A stretch of DNA of 19,062 bases from an uncultured Eubacteriales bacterium (lineage in GTDB: Bacteria; Bacillota; Clostridia; Christensenellales; CAG-917): the NCBI GenBank assembly GCA_900547975.1, contig URIX01000036.1:1-19062 (forward strand). Reading direction: 5' to 3'. Shown in pieces: positions 6,604-14,285 of the stretch. Numbering within the stretch: the stretch's first letter is position 1; each line of letters opens with the position of its first letter. The translations under genes were made by a program, and so were the position numbers. The notes beneath the pieces were generated by a model. That model saw only the letters and a program-made list of their open reading frames with translations. It searched no databases and was not told the DNA's origin.

Positions 6604-8898
6604 ATGAGATACGTCGTAAAAACACCTCGTTTTCAACTTTCAAACGAGCAAGTCGAACTTGCAAAGCGTCTTGGAATTTCCCAAGACTTTTTGCGTTTGT
6701 TGCTCGGTAGGGGGATGAGCGAGGATTCTCTTTACGACTATCTGCACCCGTCTCTCGACAAACTTTCGTCACCGTATGAGATTGACGGAATGAAAGAGGC
6801 TGTCGAGCGCATCAAAAAAGCGATTGAAAACAAAGAAAAAGTGCTTATTTACGGCGACTACGACTGCGACGGTATTTGCGCAATCTCAACACTTATGCTG
6901 TATCTTCGCGACAAACTCAACGTGTTTTATTTCATTCCCGACCGCAACAAGGACGGCTACGGAATAAGCGTCGATACGCTCGAAAGAATACTCGCTTATC
7001 ACTCGCCCAAACTCGTCATCACCGTAGATACGGGCATAACTGCGGTTGAAGAAGTGGAGTTTTTGAAGTCGAAAGGAATAGATACCATCGTCACCGACCA
7101 CCACGAGCCGCAAGAGAGAATCCCAGATTGTATCGTGGTTGACCCCAAAGTCGCAAGAAAAGGCTTTTTCGACCTTTGCGGCGCGGGAGTTGCACTCAAA
7201 CTCGTAGAGGCTTTGGGCGGCAGAGAAGAAGCGAAAAAGTATCTCGACATAGTGGCTATCGCAACGATTGCGGACGTCGTTCCCCTCAAAAACGACAACA
7301 GAATCATTGCGTATTACGGCTTGAAACAAATCACCAAATCGCCGCGCAAGGGCGTGAAAATGCTTCTCAATCAAGAAAGCGTTTCGGCACAGGACGTTAT
7401 GTTCCGCCTCGCGCCGAGAATGAACGCCGCAGGCAGACTCAACTCGGCAATGAAAGTCGTGGGATTGTTCCTCGAAACGGACTATTTCCTTTTGAGAACG
7501 CTCACCGACGAACTTGCAAGGGACAACGCTCAAAGGCAAGAACTTTGCGAAAAGGCGGTTGCAAGCGCAAAAGCGCAACTTGCAGGCATAAATTTCAACG
7601 ACGTAGGCATAATCGTGCTCAAAAGTAACGAATGGGAAGCGGGTATTCTCGGCATTGCGTGCGCAAGGCTCGTTGAGGAATTCAAACGCCCGACCATTTT
7701 GTTTGCTCGCACGGACGAGGGCGAACTTCGAGGTTCGGCTCGTTCTATTCCGCAAGTAAACGTATTCGAATTGCTTTGTTCGTTGTCGGAATACTTTACG
7801 GGTTTCGGCGGTCACGCGCAGGCGGCTGGCATTTCGATGAATGAAGACAAGTTCGACGATTTCGTAAAGGCGGCGAATAAATCAGTGCTCGATATGCACG
7901 AAAAACTCGACCTTACCCACGAGATAAGTTGCGAGATGGAGTTGCCGTTCGATATGGACTTTTTGTCATTTGCAAAGGAACTCGAACTTATGGAGCCGAC
8001 GGGATATCAGAACCCGCGCCCGACATTCCTCGTGAAAGCGCAAGGGCTTCGATTCGACAGAATCGGATTCTCGCAACACGTCAAATACGTCGCAAAAAAC
8101 ATCGAACTTATGGGCTTTTCAAAATTTGCGCCTTGCCTTGCCGCAAAGACGGGCAGAGTGGATTTTGAGATTTCTCTCGGTATAAACGCATTCCAGAACA
8201 GAGAATCCGCGCAAGGTATAATTCAGACTTTGCAATTCGAGGACGTCGATATCGAGGACGACGAGGCGATAAGAATGAATTTGCACCAACTCGATTGCGA
8301 GGGAAGCGCGAATCTGTCGCAAACGACGGTGGAAAAAACCGAAGAATGGCTCAAAGAGCCGTTCGGTACGGCAATCGTATGCTTCTCGCACGAGGAATAC
8401 GACAACGTTTGCAAGGCAAGCGAAAAAGTAAAGTCGCTGCCCGTTCTCCTTGCGACCCCTCGTTGCTTAAATCCCGAAAACTGCGTGGTGCTGTGTCCTG
8501 CCGATTGTTTCGATTTTTCCTTCTTCAACCGAGTTATTGTTGCCGGACATCCGCTTTGCGACGGGTATCTTGCGAAACTTCAAAGGGAATCGAGCGAGAT
8601 ATATGCGCTCGGCGATTGCTCGTCAAAGCCCATATCCGTCAGCAAAGACGTGCTTCGCAAAGTGTATAAAGAGATCGTCAACGTATCTCGCCGCACGCCC
8701 AAAATGGCAAGTCCGCACAAAATGTACGTTATTGTTTGTTCGGGATACAAAACGAGCGAAAGTACGTTTATGCTCGCACTCAAAATATTCGATCAACTGG
8801 GTACGGTGCGCATAAACGACAAAGGATTTGTCGAAATATCGGCAAAATCCGTAAATCTCGAAAACAGCATTGCATATCGCAACGTTTCAAAGGCATAA
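6604..8898 (+). CDS. recJ: Single-stranded-DNA-specific exonuclease RecJ
   Basis: RecJ degrades single-stranded DNA 5' to 3' in recombination and mismatch or base-excision repair. The 764-aa product is typical of the longer Bacillota form. DHH-family catalytic motifs are visible: IYGDYDCDG (82-90), VDTGI with Asp142, TDHHEP (164-169) and ADVVPL (223-228). The DHHA1 signature GGHAQAAGIS is near residues 402-411. An OB-fold-like region starting near YQNPRPTFLVKA follows, then a poorly conserved C-terminal domain of about 200 residues. The start at 6604 has no clear ribosome binding site. It lies immediately behind the secF terminator, which is unusual, but the N-terminus VVKTPRFQLSNEQVELAKRLG looks complete. 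In many Clostridia apt lies between recJ and rel; here it is missing. Confidence 0.96.
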   Translation: MRYVVKTPRFQLSNEQVELAKRLGISQDFLRLLLGRGMSEDSLYDYLHPSLDKLSSPYEIDGMKEAVERIKKAIENKEKVLIYGDYDCDGICAISTLMLYLRDKLNVFYFIPDRNKDGYGISVDTLERILAYHSPKLVITVDTGITAVEEVEFLKSKGIDTIVTDHHEPQERIPDCIVVDPKVARKGFFDLCGAGVALKLVEALGGREEAKKYLDIVAIATIADVVPLKNDNRIIAYYGLKQITKSPRKGVKMLLNQESVSAQDVMFRLAPRMNAAGRLNSAMKVVGLFLETDYFLLRTLTDELARDNAQRQELCEKAVASAKAQLAGINFNDVGIIVLKSNEWEAGILGIACARLVEEFKRPTILFARTDEGELRGSARSIPQVNVFELLCSLSEYFTGFGGHAQAAGISMNEDKFDDFVKAANKSVLDMHEKLDLTHEISCEMELPFDMDFLSFAKELELMEPTGYQNPRPTFLVKAQGLRFDRIGFSQHVKYVAKNIELMGFSKFAPCLAAKTGRVDFEISLGINAFQNRESAQGIIQTLQFEDVDIEDDEAIRMNLHQLDCEGSANLSQTTVEKTEEWLKEPFGTAIVCFSHEEYDNVCKASEKVKSLPVLLATPRCLNPENCVVLCPADCFDFSFFNRVIVAGHPLCDGYLAKLQRESSEIYALGDCSSKPISVSKDVLRKVYKEIVNVSRRTPKMASPHKMYVIVCSGYKTSESTFMLALKIFDQLGTVRINDKGFVEISAKSVNLENSIAYRNVSKA

Positions 8899-8936
8899 AA
8901 TAGGAATATTTTTTGCTTTTGCGGCTTTTGGGCGTA

Positions 8937-8965
8937 TTGCAATGTTTTATTTTATAAAGTATAAT
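8937..8965 (+). promoter_or_regulatory. rel promoter
   Basis: TTGCAA (8937-8942), a 17-bp spacer and a perfect TATAAT (8960-8965) form a good sigma-A promoter in the 140-bp recJ-rel gap. Initiation is expected near 8972. A second TTGACT/TATAAT pair (8974-8979 and 8989-8994) is only 9 bp apart and unlikely to work together. Confidence 0.8.
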
Positions 8966-8982
8966 AATATAAATTGACTCAA

Positions 8983-9020
8983 AAACGATATAATCGCGCG
9001 CATACGCGACGGTATCGTTT
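8983..9020 (+). promoter_or_regulatory. Hairpin in the rel leader
   Basis: Outer arms aaacgata (8983-8990) and tatcgttt (9013-9020) enclose an inner stem tcgcg (8994-8998) / cgcga (9005-9009) with a 6-nt loop. The structure would sit in the 5' leader, ending 18 nt before the rel ATG. The leader has no strong ribosome binding site (only caagaaaaat before the ATG). A role in stability or translation control is inferred, not shown. Confidence 0.55.
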
Positions 9021-9038
9021 GACGCAATCAAGAAAAAT

Positions 9039-11180
9039 ATGGACGAATTGCTTGTAAAACTCAGAAAAACATATCCGACGAATTATGCGGAAATAAAAAA
9101 AGCGCACGATTTTGCAGAGGAAGCACACCGCGGACAAAAGAGAAGTTCGGGGGAAGATTACTTTATTCACCCTTGCGCCGTCGTGGAAATTCTCGCGGAT
9201 TTCGGCTTTGACTCGTCAACGGTCATAGCCGCGTTTTTGCACGACGTTTTGGAAGATACGTCCGTAACTTACGACGAACTCAAAGAGAATTTCGGCGACG
9301 AGATTTGCGAACTCGTCGAGGGCGTCACCAAACTCGACAAACTGCAATTTGTCAACAGAGAAGAAGCGCAGGCGGAAAATTTCAGAAAGATTTTCGTCGC
9401 TATGGCAAAGGATTTGCGAGTGATAATCATCAAACTCGCCGACCGATTGCACAATATGCGCTCCCTTCAATATCTGCCCGAAGAAAAACAAAAACGTATC
9501 GCAAAAGAGACGCTCGACATCTATGCGCCGCTTGCGGGCAGGCTTGGTATCTCGTTCTTCAAATGCGAACTGGAAGACCTTGCGATGAAATATCTGCTTC
9601 CGACAGAATATAAGTACATCGCCGAGAACGTCGCAAGAAAAAAATCCGAAAGGCAAGGCTTTTTGGACACAATTTGCAAGCAAATCGAGGCAAAACTTAA
9701 AGAAATGGGCATACACGGCGAAGTGAACGGCAGACCCAAACACTTCTATTCGGTGTACAAAAAAATGCACAATCTGCATATCGATATAGACCAGATTTAC
9801 GACCTTTTGGCGGTGCGTATCATCGTCGATTCCGTCAAGGACTGCTACACTATGCTCGGCGAAATCCATACGATGTGGAAGCCTATGCCCGGTCGCTTTA
9901 AGGACTATATCGCAATGCCCAAAGCAAACAACTATCAGTCCTTGCACACGACGGTCGTCACGCCGTTCAACGAGACGTTCGAGATTCAAATCCGCACTTA
10001 CGAAATGCACAAAGTGGCGGAATACGGCGTTGCTGCGCACTGGAAATACAAAGAGGGCACGACGGGCAAGGATAGCGAACTCGACAGCAAAGTGCGTTGG
10101 CTTCGCGAAGTTATGGACGCGCAAAAGGACATCGACGGCGCAAAAGAGTTTATGGACGCCGTCAAAATCAACGTGTTCGACGACGAAGTGTTCGTGTTTA
10201 CGCCAAAGGGCGACGTTTTCGACTTGCCCGTAGGCTCGACTCCTCTCGATCTTGCGTATAAAATTCACTCCGCAATCGGCAACAAGTGTATCGGCGCAAA
10301 GGTGAACAAGCGTATGGTGCCGTTTTCGACAAAACTTCAAAACGGCGATATCGTTGAAATCATCACTTCAAACGCCTCGAAAGGTCCGAGCCTCGACTGG
10401 CTCAAATACGTCCATACCGCTTCGGCGCGCTCTAAAATCCGCGCTTACTTCAAGAAAGAGAAGAAGGACGAAAACATCGCAAGAGGCAAGGATATGCTTG
10501 AAAAAGAGGCGAAACGCAGGGGTTACGCGCTTGCCGACATCTTCACACCCGACATTCTTTCAAGCATACTTCAACGCCATGCTATGAGCAGCGAGGACGA
10601 TTTGTACGCCGCAGTCGGATTTGGCGGCATCACGACGAGTCAGGTGCTCACGAAGATAATTCAGGACTTCAAAAAAGAGGATCATTCTGCTCAAATTTCC
10701 GAAACGAATTTGCCAATAACCGAGCAAAAACCGAGAAAACACTCAAAAAGCGGCGTCCTTGTCAACGGCAACGCAAACTTTACCGTGCGTATGGCGCAAT
10801 GCTGTTCGCCCGTCCCGGGTGACGAAATCGTCGGCTATATCTCGCGCGGCAGAGGAGTTTCCATTCACAGAAAAGACTGTCCGAACGTCAAGGGTATGGA
10901 AGACGAAAGACTTATTCAGGCAAGTTGGGACAGCGACGGCGAGGAAAGATTCAACGCAACTCTCACCATTATGTGTGAGAATAAGGGCGGTTTGCTCGCA
11001 ACCATAACCGCACATATCGCAAACGCAAGGCTCGGCATCGCGGCGGCAAACGTCAGGGTTGACGAAAAGGCAGGTATCGCGGAAATCGTCGTCACGGTGC
11101 AGATATCGAAAGCAAGTGAACTTGAAGAACTCGTAAGGCAAATCAAAGGCATAGAGGGCGTAATCGAGGTGAGAAGATGA
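9039..11180 (+). CDS. rel: Bifunctional (p)ppGpp synthetase/hydrolase Rel
   Basis: A long RSH enzyme of 713 aa that makes and degrades the alarmone (p)ppGpp. The hydrolase HD domain is intact: HPCAVVEILADFG, then HDVLEDT starting at His68, and IIKLADRLHNMRSL. The synthetase domain has RPKHFYSVYKKM and GRFKDYIAMPKANNYQSLHTTV. Its RFKD motif (Arg286 onward) is of the type found in bifunctional Rel proteins, in contrast to the EFDD of E. coli RelA. The TGS domain (VFVFTPKGDVFDLPVGSTPLDLAYKIH) begins near residue 385. A helical and zinc-finger-like region follows (AQCCSPVPGDEIVGYISRGRG), and an ACT domain ends the protein. Both activities are therefore expected. The stop overlaps the ATG of the next gene by 4 nt (ATGA). 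The dtd gene often found next in Bacillota is absent. Confidence 0.96.
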   Translation: MDELLVKLRKTYPTNYAEIKKAHDFAEEAHRGQKRSSGEDYFIHPCAVVEILADFGFDSSTVIAAFLHDVLEDTSVTYDELKENFGDEICELVEGVTKLDKLQFVNREEAQAENFRKIFVAMAKDLRVIIIKLADRLHNMRSLQYLPEEKQKRIAKETLDIYAPLAGRLGISFFKCELEDLAMKYLLPTEYKYIAENVARKKSERQGFLDTICKQIEAKLKEMGIHGEVNGRPKHFYSVYKKMHNLHIDIDQIYDLLAVRIIVDSVKDCYTMLGEIHTMWKPMPGRFKDYIAMPKANNYQSLHTTVVTPFNETFEIQIRTYEMHKVAEYGVAAHWKYKEGTTGKDSELDSKVRWLREVMDAQKDIDGAKEFMDAVKINVFDDEVFVFTPKGDVFDLPVGSTPLDLAYKIHSAIGNKCIGAKVNKRMVPFSTKLQNGDIVEIITSNASKGPSLDWLKYVHTASARSKIRAYFKKEKKDENIARGKDMLEKEAKRRGYALADIFTPDILSSILQRHAMSSEDDLYAAVGFGGITTSQVLTKIIQDFKKEDHSAQISETNLPITEQKPRKHSKSGVLVNGNANFTVRMAQCCSPVPGDEIVGYISRGRGVSIHRKDCPNVKGMEDERLIQASWDSDGEERFNATLTIMCENKGGLLATITAHIANARLGIAAANVRVDEKAGIAEIVVTVQISKASELEELVRQIKGIEGVIEVRR

Positions 11181-11860
11181 GTCCTCAAAAGTATTTTCAC
11201 CTTTACACGGGACCTCTTGACGTAAACACATATATCGTCATAAACGGAAACGTCGGTTTCGTGGTAGATCCCGGCGGCGACGCGCAAGAGATATATTCGA
11301 TTTTCCGAAAACAAAAGGCGAAAATCGAGGCGATTTTGCTCACGCACGCGCATTTCGACCATATAGGCGGCGTTGCCGAACTTTGCCGAATCGCAAGCAA
11401 GGGCGAGGACGGAAAGGAGAATCCGCAAGACGCGCCCACCGTGTTTTTGCATAAGGACGAACTCGAAAAAATAGGTTCCTACAAAAATATGGGCTTTTCG
11501 ATGAACGCAAATCCCGAAAAGTTCGTTCCCGATATACTTTTGAAGGGCGGCGAAACCTTGAAAATCGCAGGTCTCGACGTCAAAGTCATACATACGCCCG
11601 GTCACGCAAAGGGAAGCCTTTGCTACGTCGTATCCGACAAGATTTTCGTGGGCGACACGCTGTTTTTTATGTCGTACGGGCGCACGGATTTCTACGACGG
11701 AAACGCAAAGGACCTCAAAAATTCCATTGTGAACAAACTGTTTGCGCTAAAAGGAAACTACACGATTTTGCCCGGACACGGCGAGCCGACAACACTCGAT
11801 TTCGAGAGAGTAAACAACCCCGTTCTTGAAAAAGAATCCGCGCATATAAATGCCGATTGA
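11177..11860 (+). CDS. MBL-fold hydrolase, glyoxalase II-like (YqgX type)
   Basis: A 227-aa metallo-beta-lactamase-fold protein. The zinc-binding signature LLTHAHFDHIGG (HxHxDH) is at about residues 54-65. Further ligands appear in HTPGHAKGSLCY near 138, GDTLFF near 156 and the final His in LPGHGEPTTL near 199. This is the small glyoxalase II-like subgroup that sits between rel and hemZ in many Clostridia. The true substrate is unknown; hydrolysis of a thioester such as S-lactoyl-thiol is a family-level guess. The start overlaps the rel stop by 4 nt, so it is translationally coupled, and hemZ starts 9 nt after its stop. An insertion around residues 75-85 (GEDGKENPQDAP) is hydrophilic and probably a surface loop. 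Confidence 0.9.
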   Translation: MSPQKYFHLYTGPLDVNTYIVINGNVGFVVDPGGDAQEIYSIFRKQKAKIEAILLTHAHFDHIGGVAELCRIASKGEDGKENPQDAPTVFLHKDELEKIGSYKNMGFSMNANPEKFVPDILLKGGETLKIAGLDVKVIHTPGHAKGSLCYVVSDKIFVGDTLFFMSYGRTDFYDGNAKDLKNSIVNKLFALKGNYTILPGHGEPTTLDFERVNNPVLEKESAHINAD

Positions 11861-11869
11861 CCTGAATAG

Positions 11870-13288
11870 ATGATTGATTTTTCCATTTCAAACGACGAAT
11901 ATCAAAACGACTTGGCGGAACTTATTAGACCGTTTGAATCTCGCACCGACGAGAATATTTCGCTTTCGGTGGAATATAAAAATCAAGATGGCGTTTTCAA
12001 GATTCGGATAACTTCGGACAAGTTTGACGGTTTCGTCAAAAACTACGTTTTCAAAATAGATGCCGACGGCGAACTCGAACGCAAACGAGTCGAGAAAAGA
12101 TACCTCAAAATCGCAATTTACCGCACTTTGAGTTTCCTTTTGAACGTCAATCTTCCGTACGGTTGCCTCACGGGCATACGCCCCACGAAACTGTATTGCG
12201 AAATAGAGAACGACACGGATAGATACTCGAAATCGGCGCACGACGTGTTTTTGAACGACTATAGCGTCAGCGAGGGAAAAGTCGAACTTATCGAGAAAAT
12301 CGTGAGCGTGCAAAAACCCATAAGGAACAAGTCGTCAAGGCAGTACGACGTGTTCGTTTTCATTCCGTTTTGCCCCACGAGGTGTGCGTATTGCTCTTTT
12401 GTGAGCCTTCCCATAGATAAACAGCGTAAACTCGTCGAACCTTACGTCGATTGTCTCATCAGAGAACTCGAACAGACCAAAGAGATTATCGCGAAAAAAC
12501 GTATCAAGGTCAGGGCGGTGTACGTCGGCGGAGGTACGCCCACGTCGATAGGCGCGCAACTTCTCGACAAGGTTTTGCAACATTGCCATTTCGGCGCGTC
12601 CGAATTTACCGTCGAGGCAGGTCGTCCCGACACGATAAACGCAGATGTAGTCGAAGTTATGCAAAAGCACGGCGTTACGCGCGTTTCCGTCAATCCGCAA
12701 ACTTTCAACGACAAAACTCTCGATATTATCGGTCGCAGACACAAGAGCGCGGACACGTACAACGCATATATGCTTGTAAGAGATAAATTCGACGTGAATA
12801 TGGATTTGATTGCGTGCTTGCCGAACGAAACCATAGACGATTTCAAACGCAGCGTGGATATTGCCGTCGCGCTTGACCCCGCAAACGTCACCGTACATAC
12901 GCTTTATATGAAGAAAGGCTCTGCGCTCAAACAGTGCGGCTACGACAACACCGACTTCGACACCGCTTCGCAAATGGTGGATTACGCCTATCGAAAATTA
13001 ACGTCGGCAGGGTACGAGCCGTACTATATGTACCGCCAAAAATACACGAGCGGCAATCTCGAAAACGTCGGATACGCAAAGAAGGGCAAAGCGTGCGTTT
13101 ACAACGTCGATATTATGGAAGAAGACACGTCCATAATCGCAAACGGTGCGAACGGAATCTCGAAAAAGTGGAATAAAAAGAAAAATCTGATAACTCGTTG
13201 CGCAAACTACAAAGAGCCGATAGAGTATATCAGGCATTTCAATGAAATGCTTGATAGACAACAAAAATTTTGGTTACGACAAAAGTAA
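11870..13288 (+). CDS. hemZ: Radical SAM coproporphyrinogen dehydrogenase-like protein HemZ
   Basis: HemZ-type enzymes are radical SAM proteins related to oxygen-independent coproporphyrinogen III oxidase. The 472-aa product has an N-terminal domain of about 155 residues, including LPYGCLTGIRPTKL. The iron-sulfur motif PFCPTRCAYCSF gives Cys168, Cys172 and Cys175 (CxxxCxxC). It is followed by YVGGGTPTSIGAQLLDKVL, FTVEAGRPDTI, VSVNPQTFNDKTLDIIGRRH and a C-terminal MYRQKYTSGNLENVGYAK that is typical of HemZ. No other haem gene is nearby, so whether it acts in haem synthesis here is open. It follows the MBL gene by 9 nt with no clear ribosome binding site and probably relies on translational coupling. 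In other Clostridia hisS and aspS often come next; here a repeat-rich gap begins. Confidence 0.9.
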   Translation: MIDFSISNDEYQNDLAELIRPFESRTDENISLSVEYKNQDGVFKIRITSDKFDGFVKNYVFKIDADGELERKRVEKRYLKIAIYRTLSFLLNVNLPYGCLTGIRPTKLYCEIENDTDRYSKSAHDVFLNDYSVSEGKVELIEKIVSVQKPIRNKSSRQYDVFVFIPFCPTRCAYCSFVSLPIDKQRKLVEPYVDCLIRELEQTKEIIAKKRIKVRAVYVGGGTPTSIGAQLLDKVLQHCHFGASEFTVEAGRPDTINADVVEVMQKHGVTRVSVNPQTFNDKTLDIIGRRHKSADTYNAYMLVRDKFDVNMDLIACLPNETIDDFKRSVDIAVALDPANVTVHTLYMKKGSALKQCGYDNTDFDTASQMVDYAYRKLTSAGYEPYYMYRQKYTSGNLENVGYAKKGKACVYNVDIMEEDTSIIANGANGISKKWNKKKNLITRCANYKEPIEYIRHFNEMLDRQQKFWLRQK

Positions 13289-13576
13289 GTTCGCACCAAC
13301 AAAATATCAAAAATTAACATTTCCCCTTTCCTCAGGTGTTTTCCCTATCGCCGTTCCCCCTCTGCACAAGTTTGAGGGAACCCACGGCGACCGCGTAGCG
13401 GGGGACAACACTCGGTGCTCGCATAAAAAAGTATCGCCCCCTTGTTATGCCACTCGTTCACGGGCGAAAAAAATCCACACTCGCCCGTTCACTTGTACTA
13501 ATCGTCGAGCTTCGACGCTCGCTTTTCTCGCCGCCTTGCGGCTCGCGTTCCGTCTTTGAAAGGGCAGAGTAGTTGT

Positions 13577-13602
13577 ATAAGAACGCTTCGAATGAGTGAG
13601 CG
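13577..13602 (+). repeat. Direct repeat unit 1 within copy B
   Basis: This 26-base unit starting ataagaacgcttcgaa matches 13671-13696 with three differences, 94 bp apart. It suggests that the head of copy B was duplicated in tandem. Confidence 0.75.
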
Positions 13603-13670
13603 ATATAAGTCCGCTCTGCAAGTTCGCGGACGGCGGTTTCATTTCGTCTGCGAATAGGCACATACCGTTA

Positions 13671-13696
13671 ATAAGAACGCTTCGAAAGAGTATGCG
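13671..13696 (+). repeat. Direct repeat unit 2 within copy B
   Basis: Partner of the unit at 13577-13602. The tcgaag core also precedes the head of copy C at 18783-18788. Confidence 0.75.
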
Positions 13697-13722
13697 CTCA
13701 AAACTTAAGTTTTTATAAAACC

Positions 13723-13739
13723 ATTAAATAATATTTAAT
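13723..13739. other. AT-rich palindrome upstream of the rpsO promoter
   Basis: Perfect 7-bp arms attaaat / atttaat with a 3-nt centre, running into TTTTT. It may be a weak terminator for upstream transcription or an upstream promoter element. Low information content. Confidence 0.35.
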
Positions 13740-13764
13740 TTTTCGCAAAATAGGGTAAAATCGT

Positions 13765-13793
13765 TTTACTTTATATTTTCAATATGGTAGAAT
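13765..13793 (+). promoter_or_regulatory. rpsO promoter
   Basis: TTTACT (13765-13770), a 17-bp spacer and TAGAAT (13788-13793) form a sigma-A-like promoter. Initiation near 13800 would give a leader of about 84 nt, beginning with the stem described next. Confidence 0.75.
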
Positions 13794-13802
13794 CAATTCG
13801 TA

Positions 13803-13850
13803 CTTTCGACGAGGTTGCGACAATACTCCGAGTCGTTACTTGGTTGAAAG
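13803..13850 (+). promoter_or_regulatory. Structured rpsO leader, possible S15 autoregulatory site
   Basis: An 8-bp stem ctttcgac (13803-13810) / gttgaaag (13843-13850), with one G-U pair, encloses a second stem gcgac (13817-13821) / gtcgt (13832-13836). It occupies the predicted 5' end of the rpsO transcript. Ribosomal protein S15 is known to repress its own mRNA through varied leader structures in several bacteria. That this leader binds S15 is inference. Confidence 0.5.
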
Positions 13851-13883
13851 CGTATCACTTATCCAACGAAGGAGGCAAAAACA

Positions 13884-14147
13884 ATGGATAAAACAACGAA
13901 ACAAGAAATCATCGCAAAGTACGCTCGCAAAGAAGGCGACACCGGTTCACCCGAAGTTCAAATCGCTCTTTTGACCGCTCGTATCGCAGAACTCACCGAA
14001 CACCTTAAAAATCACCCGAAGGATCACCACAGCCGTCGCGGTCTTCTTATGATGGTCGGTCACAGAAGAAGTCTTCTCAACTATCTCAAAGAAATGGACA
14101 TCGAGAGATACCGTGCAATCGTATCTGCTCTCGGTTTGAGAAAATAA
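13884..14147 (+). CDS. rpsO: 30S ribosomal protein S15
   Basis: S15 is a primary binding protein of 16S rRNA, organising the central domain and bridging to the 50S subunit. The 87-aa product is close to the usual 88-89 residues. Family signatures are GDTGSPEVQIALLTARIAELTEHL (given as GDTGSPEVQIALLTARI, 18-34), the HHSRRGLLMMVGHRRSLLNYL block (48-68, with HHSRRGLLMMV at its start) and the C-terminal RYRAIVSALGLRK. The ATG follows GAAGGAGG at 13866-13873, an excellent ribosome binding site. It has its own promoter and a structured leader, and ends 10 nt before a strong terminator. pnp follows, as in most Bacillota, so some readthrough is expected. Confidence 0.98.
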   Translation: MDKTTKQEIIAKYARKEGDTGSPEVQIALLTARIAELTEHLKNHPKDHHSRRGLLMMVGHRRSLLNYLKEMDIERYRAIVSALGLRK

Positions 14148-14156
14148 AGAAAATTT

Positions 14157-14187
14157 CGGGTGTAGATTTACTGCACCCGTTTTTTTT
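14157..14187 (+). terminator. Rho-independent terminator after rpsO
   Basis: Arms cgggtgtag (14157-14165) and ctgcacccg (14171-14179) with one wobble pair and a 5-nt loop, followed by eight T's (14180-14187). It may be leaky, so that pnp is reached. Confidence 0.93.
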
Positions 14188-14195
14188 GGAAAAAG

Positions 14196-14270
14196 CGCAT
14201 AAGCGATGCCTTGTGCGAAAAAATAAAAATAAACCGCTTTTGCGGATAATACGGGAATGACGGAATTCCC
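14196..14270 (+). promoter_or_regulatory. Three consecutive stem-loops in the pnp leader
   Basis: Stem 1 is cgcataag / cttgtgcg (14196-14203 and 14210-14217, one wobble). Stem 2 is ccgc / gcgg (14234-14237 and 14242-14245) with a TTTT loop. Stem 3 is gggaat / attccc (14253-14258 and 14265-14270), just before the pnp ribosome binding site. In E. coli, PNPase represses its own mRNA after RNase III cuts a leader stem; a comparable role here is only an analogy. No good separate pnp promoter was found. Confidence 0.45.
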
Positions 14271-14285
14271 AGAAGGAGAAATTTT

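Larger units (their letters stand above)
13316..13696 (-). repeat. Dispersed intergenic repeat, copy B (inverted relative to copy A)
   Basis: Most of the 595-bp hemZ-rpsO gap is repeat. Positions 13445-13500 are the exact reverse complement of 1308-1363 (56 of 56). Flanking similarity covers the head (about 13640-13690, gcctattcgcagacg on the minus strand) and the GGGGAAA-rich tail (13316-13345). Unlike copy A, copy B has about 100 extra bases between head and core, apparently from duplication of the head. A stable hairpin at 13349-13391 (arms tcgccgt / acggcga, with an inner gttccctc pairing) is present here but not in copy A. ORFs through this region have no family features and are not called genes. 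Function unknown. Confidence 0.8.

Noticed and set aside
8974..8994. Second rel promoter TTGACT/TATAAT
   Set aside because: A spacing of 9 bp is far too short; the TATAAT there is better explained as part of the leader hairpin region.
13242..13663. Small open frames in the hemZ-rpsO gap on both strands
   Set aside because: They overlap repeat copy B, have low-complexity Arg/Ser-rich products and no ribosome binding sites.
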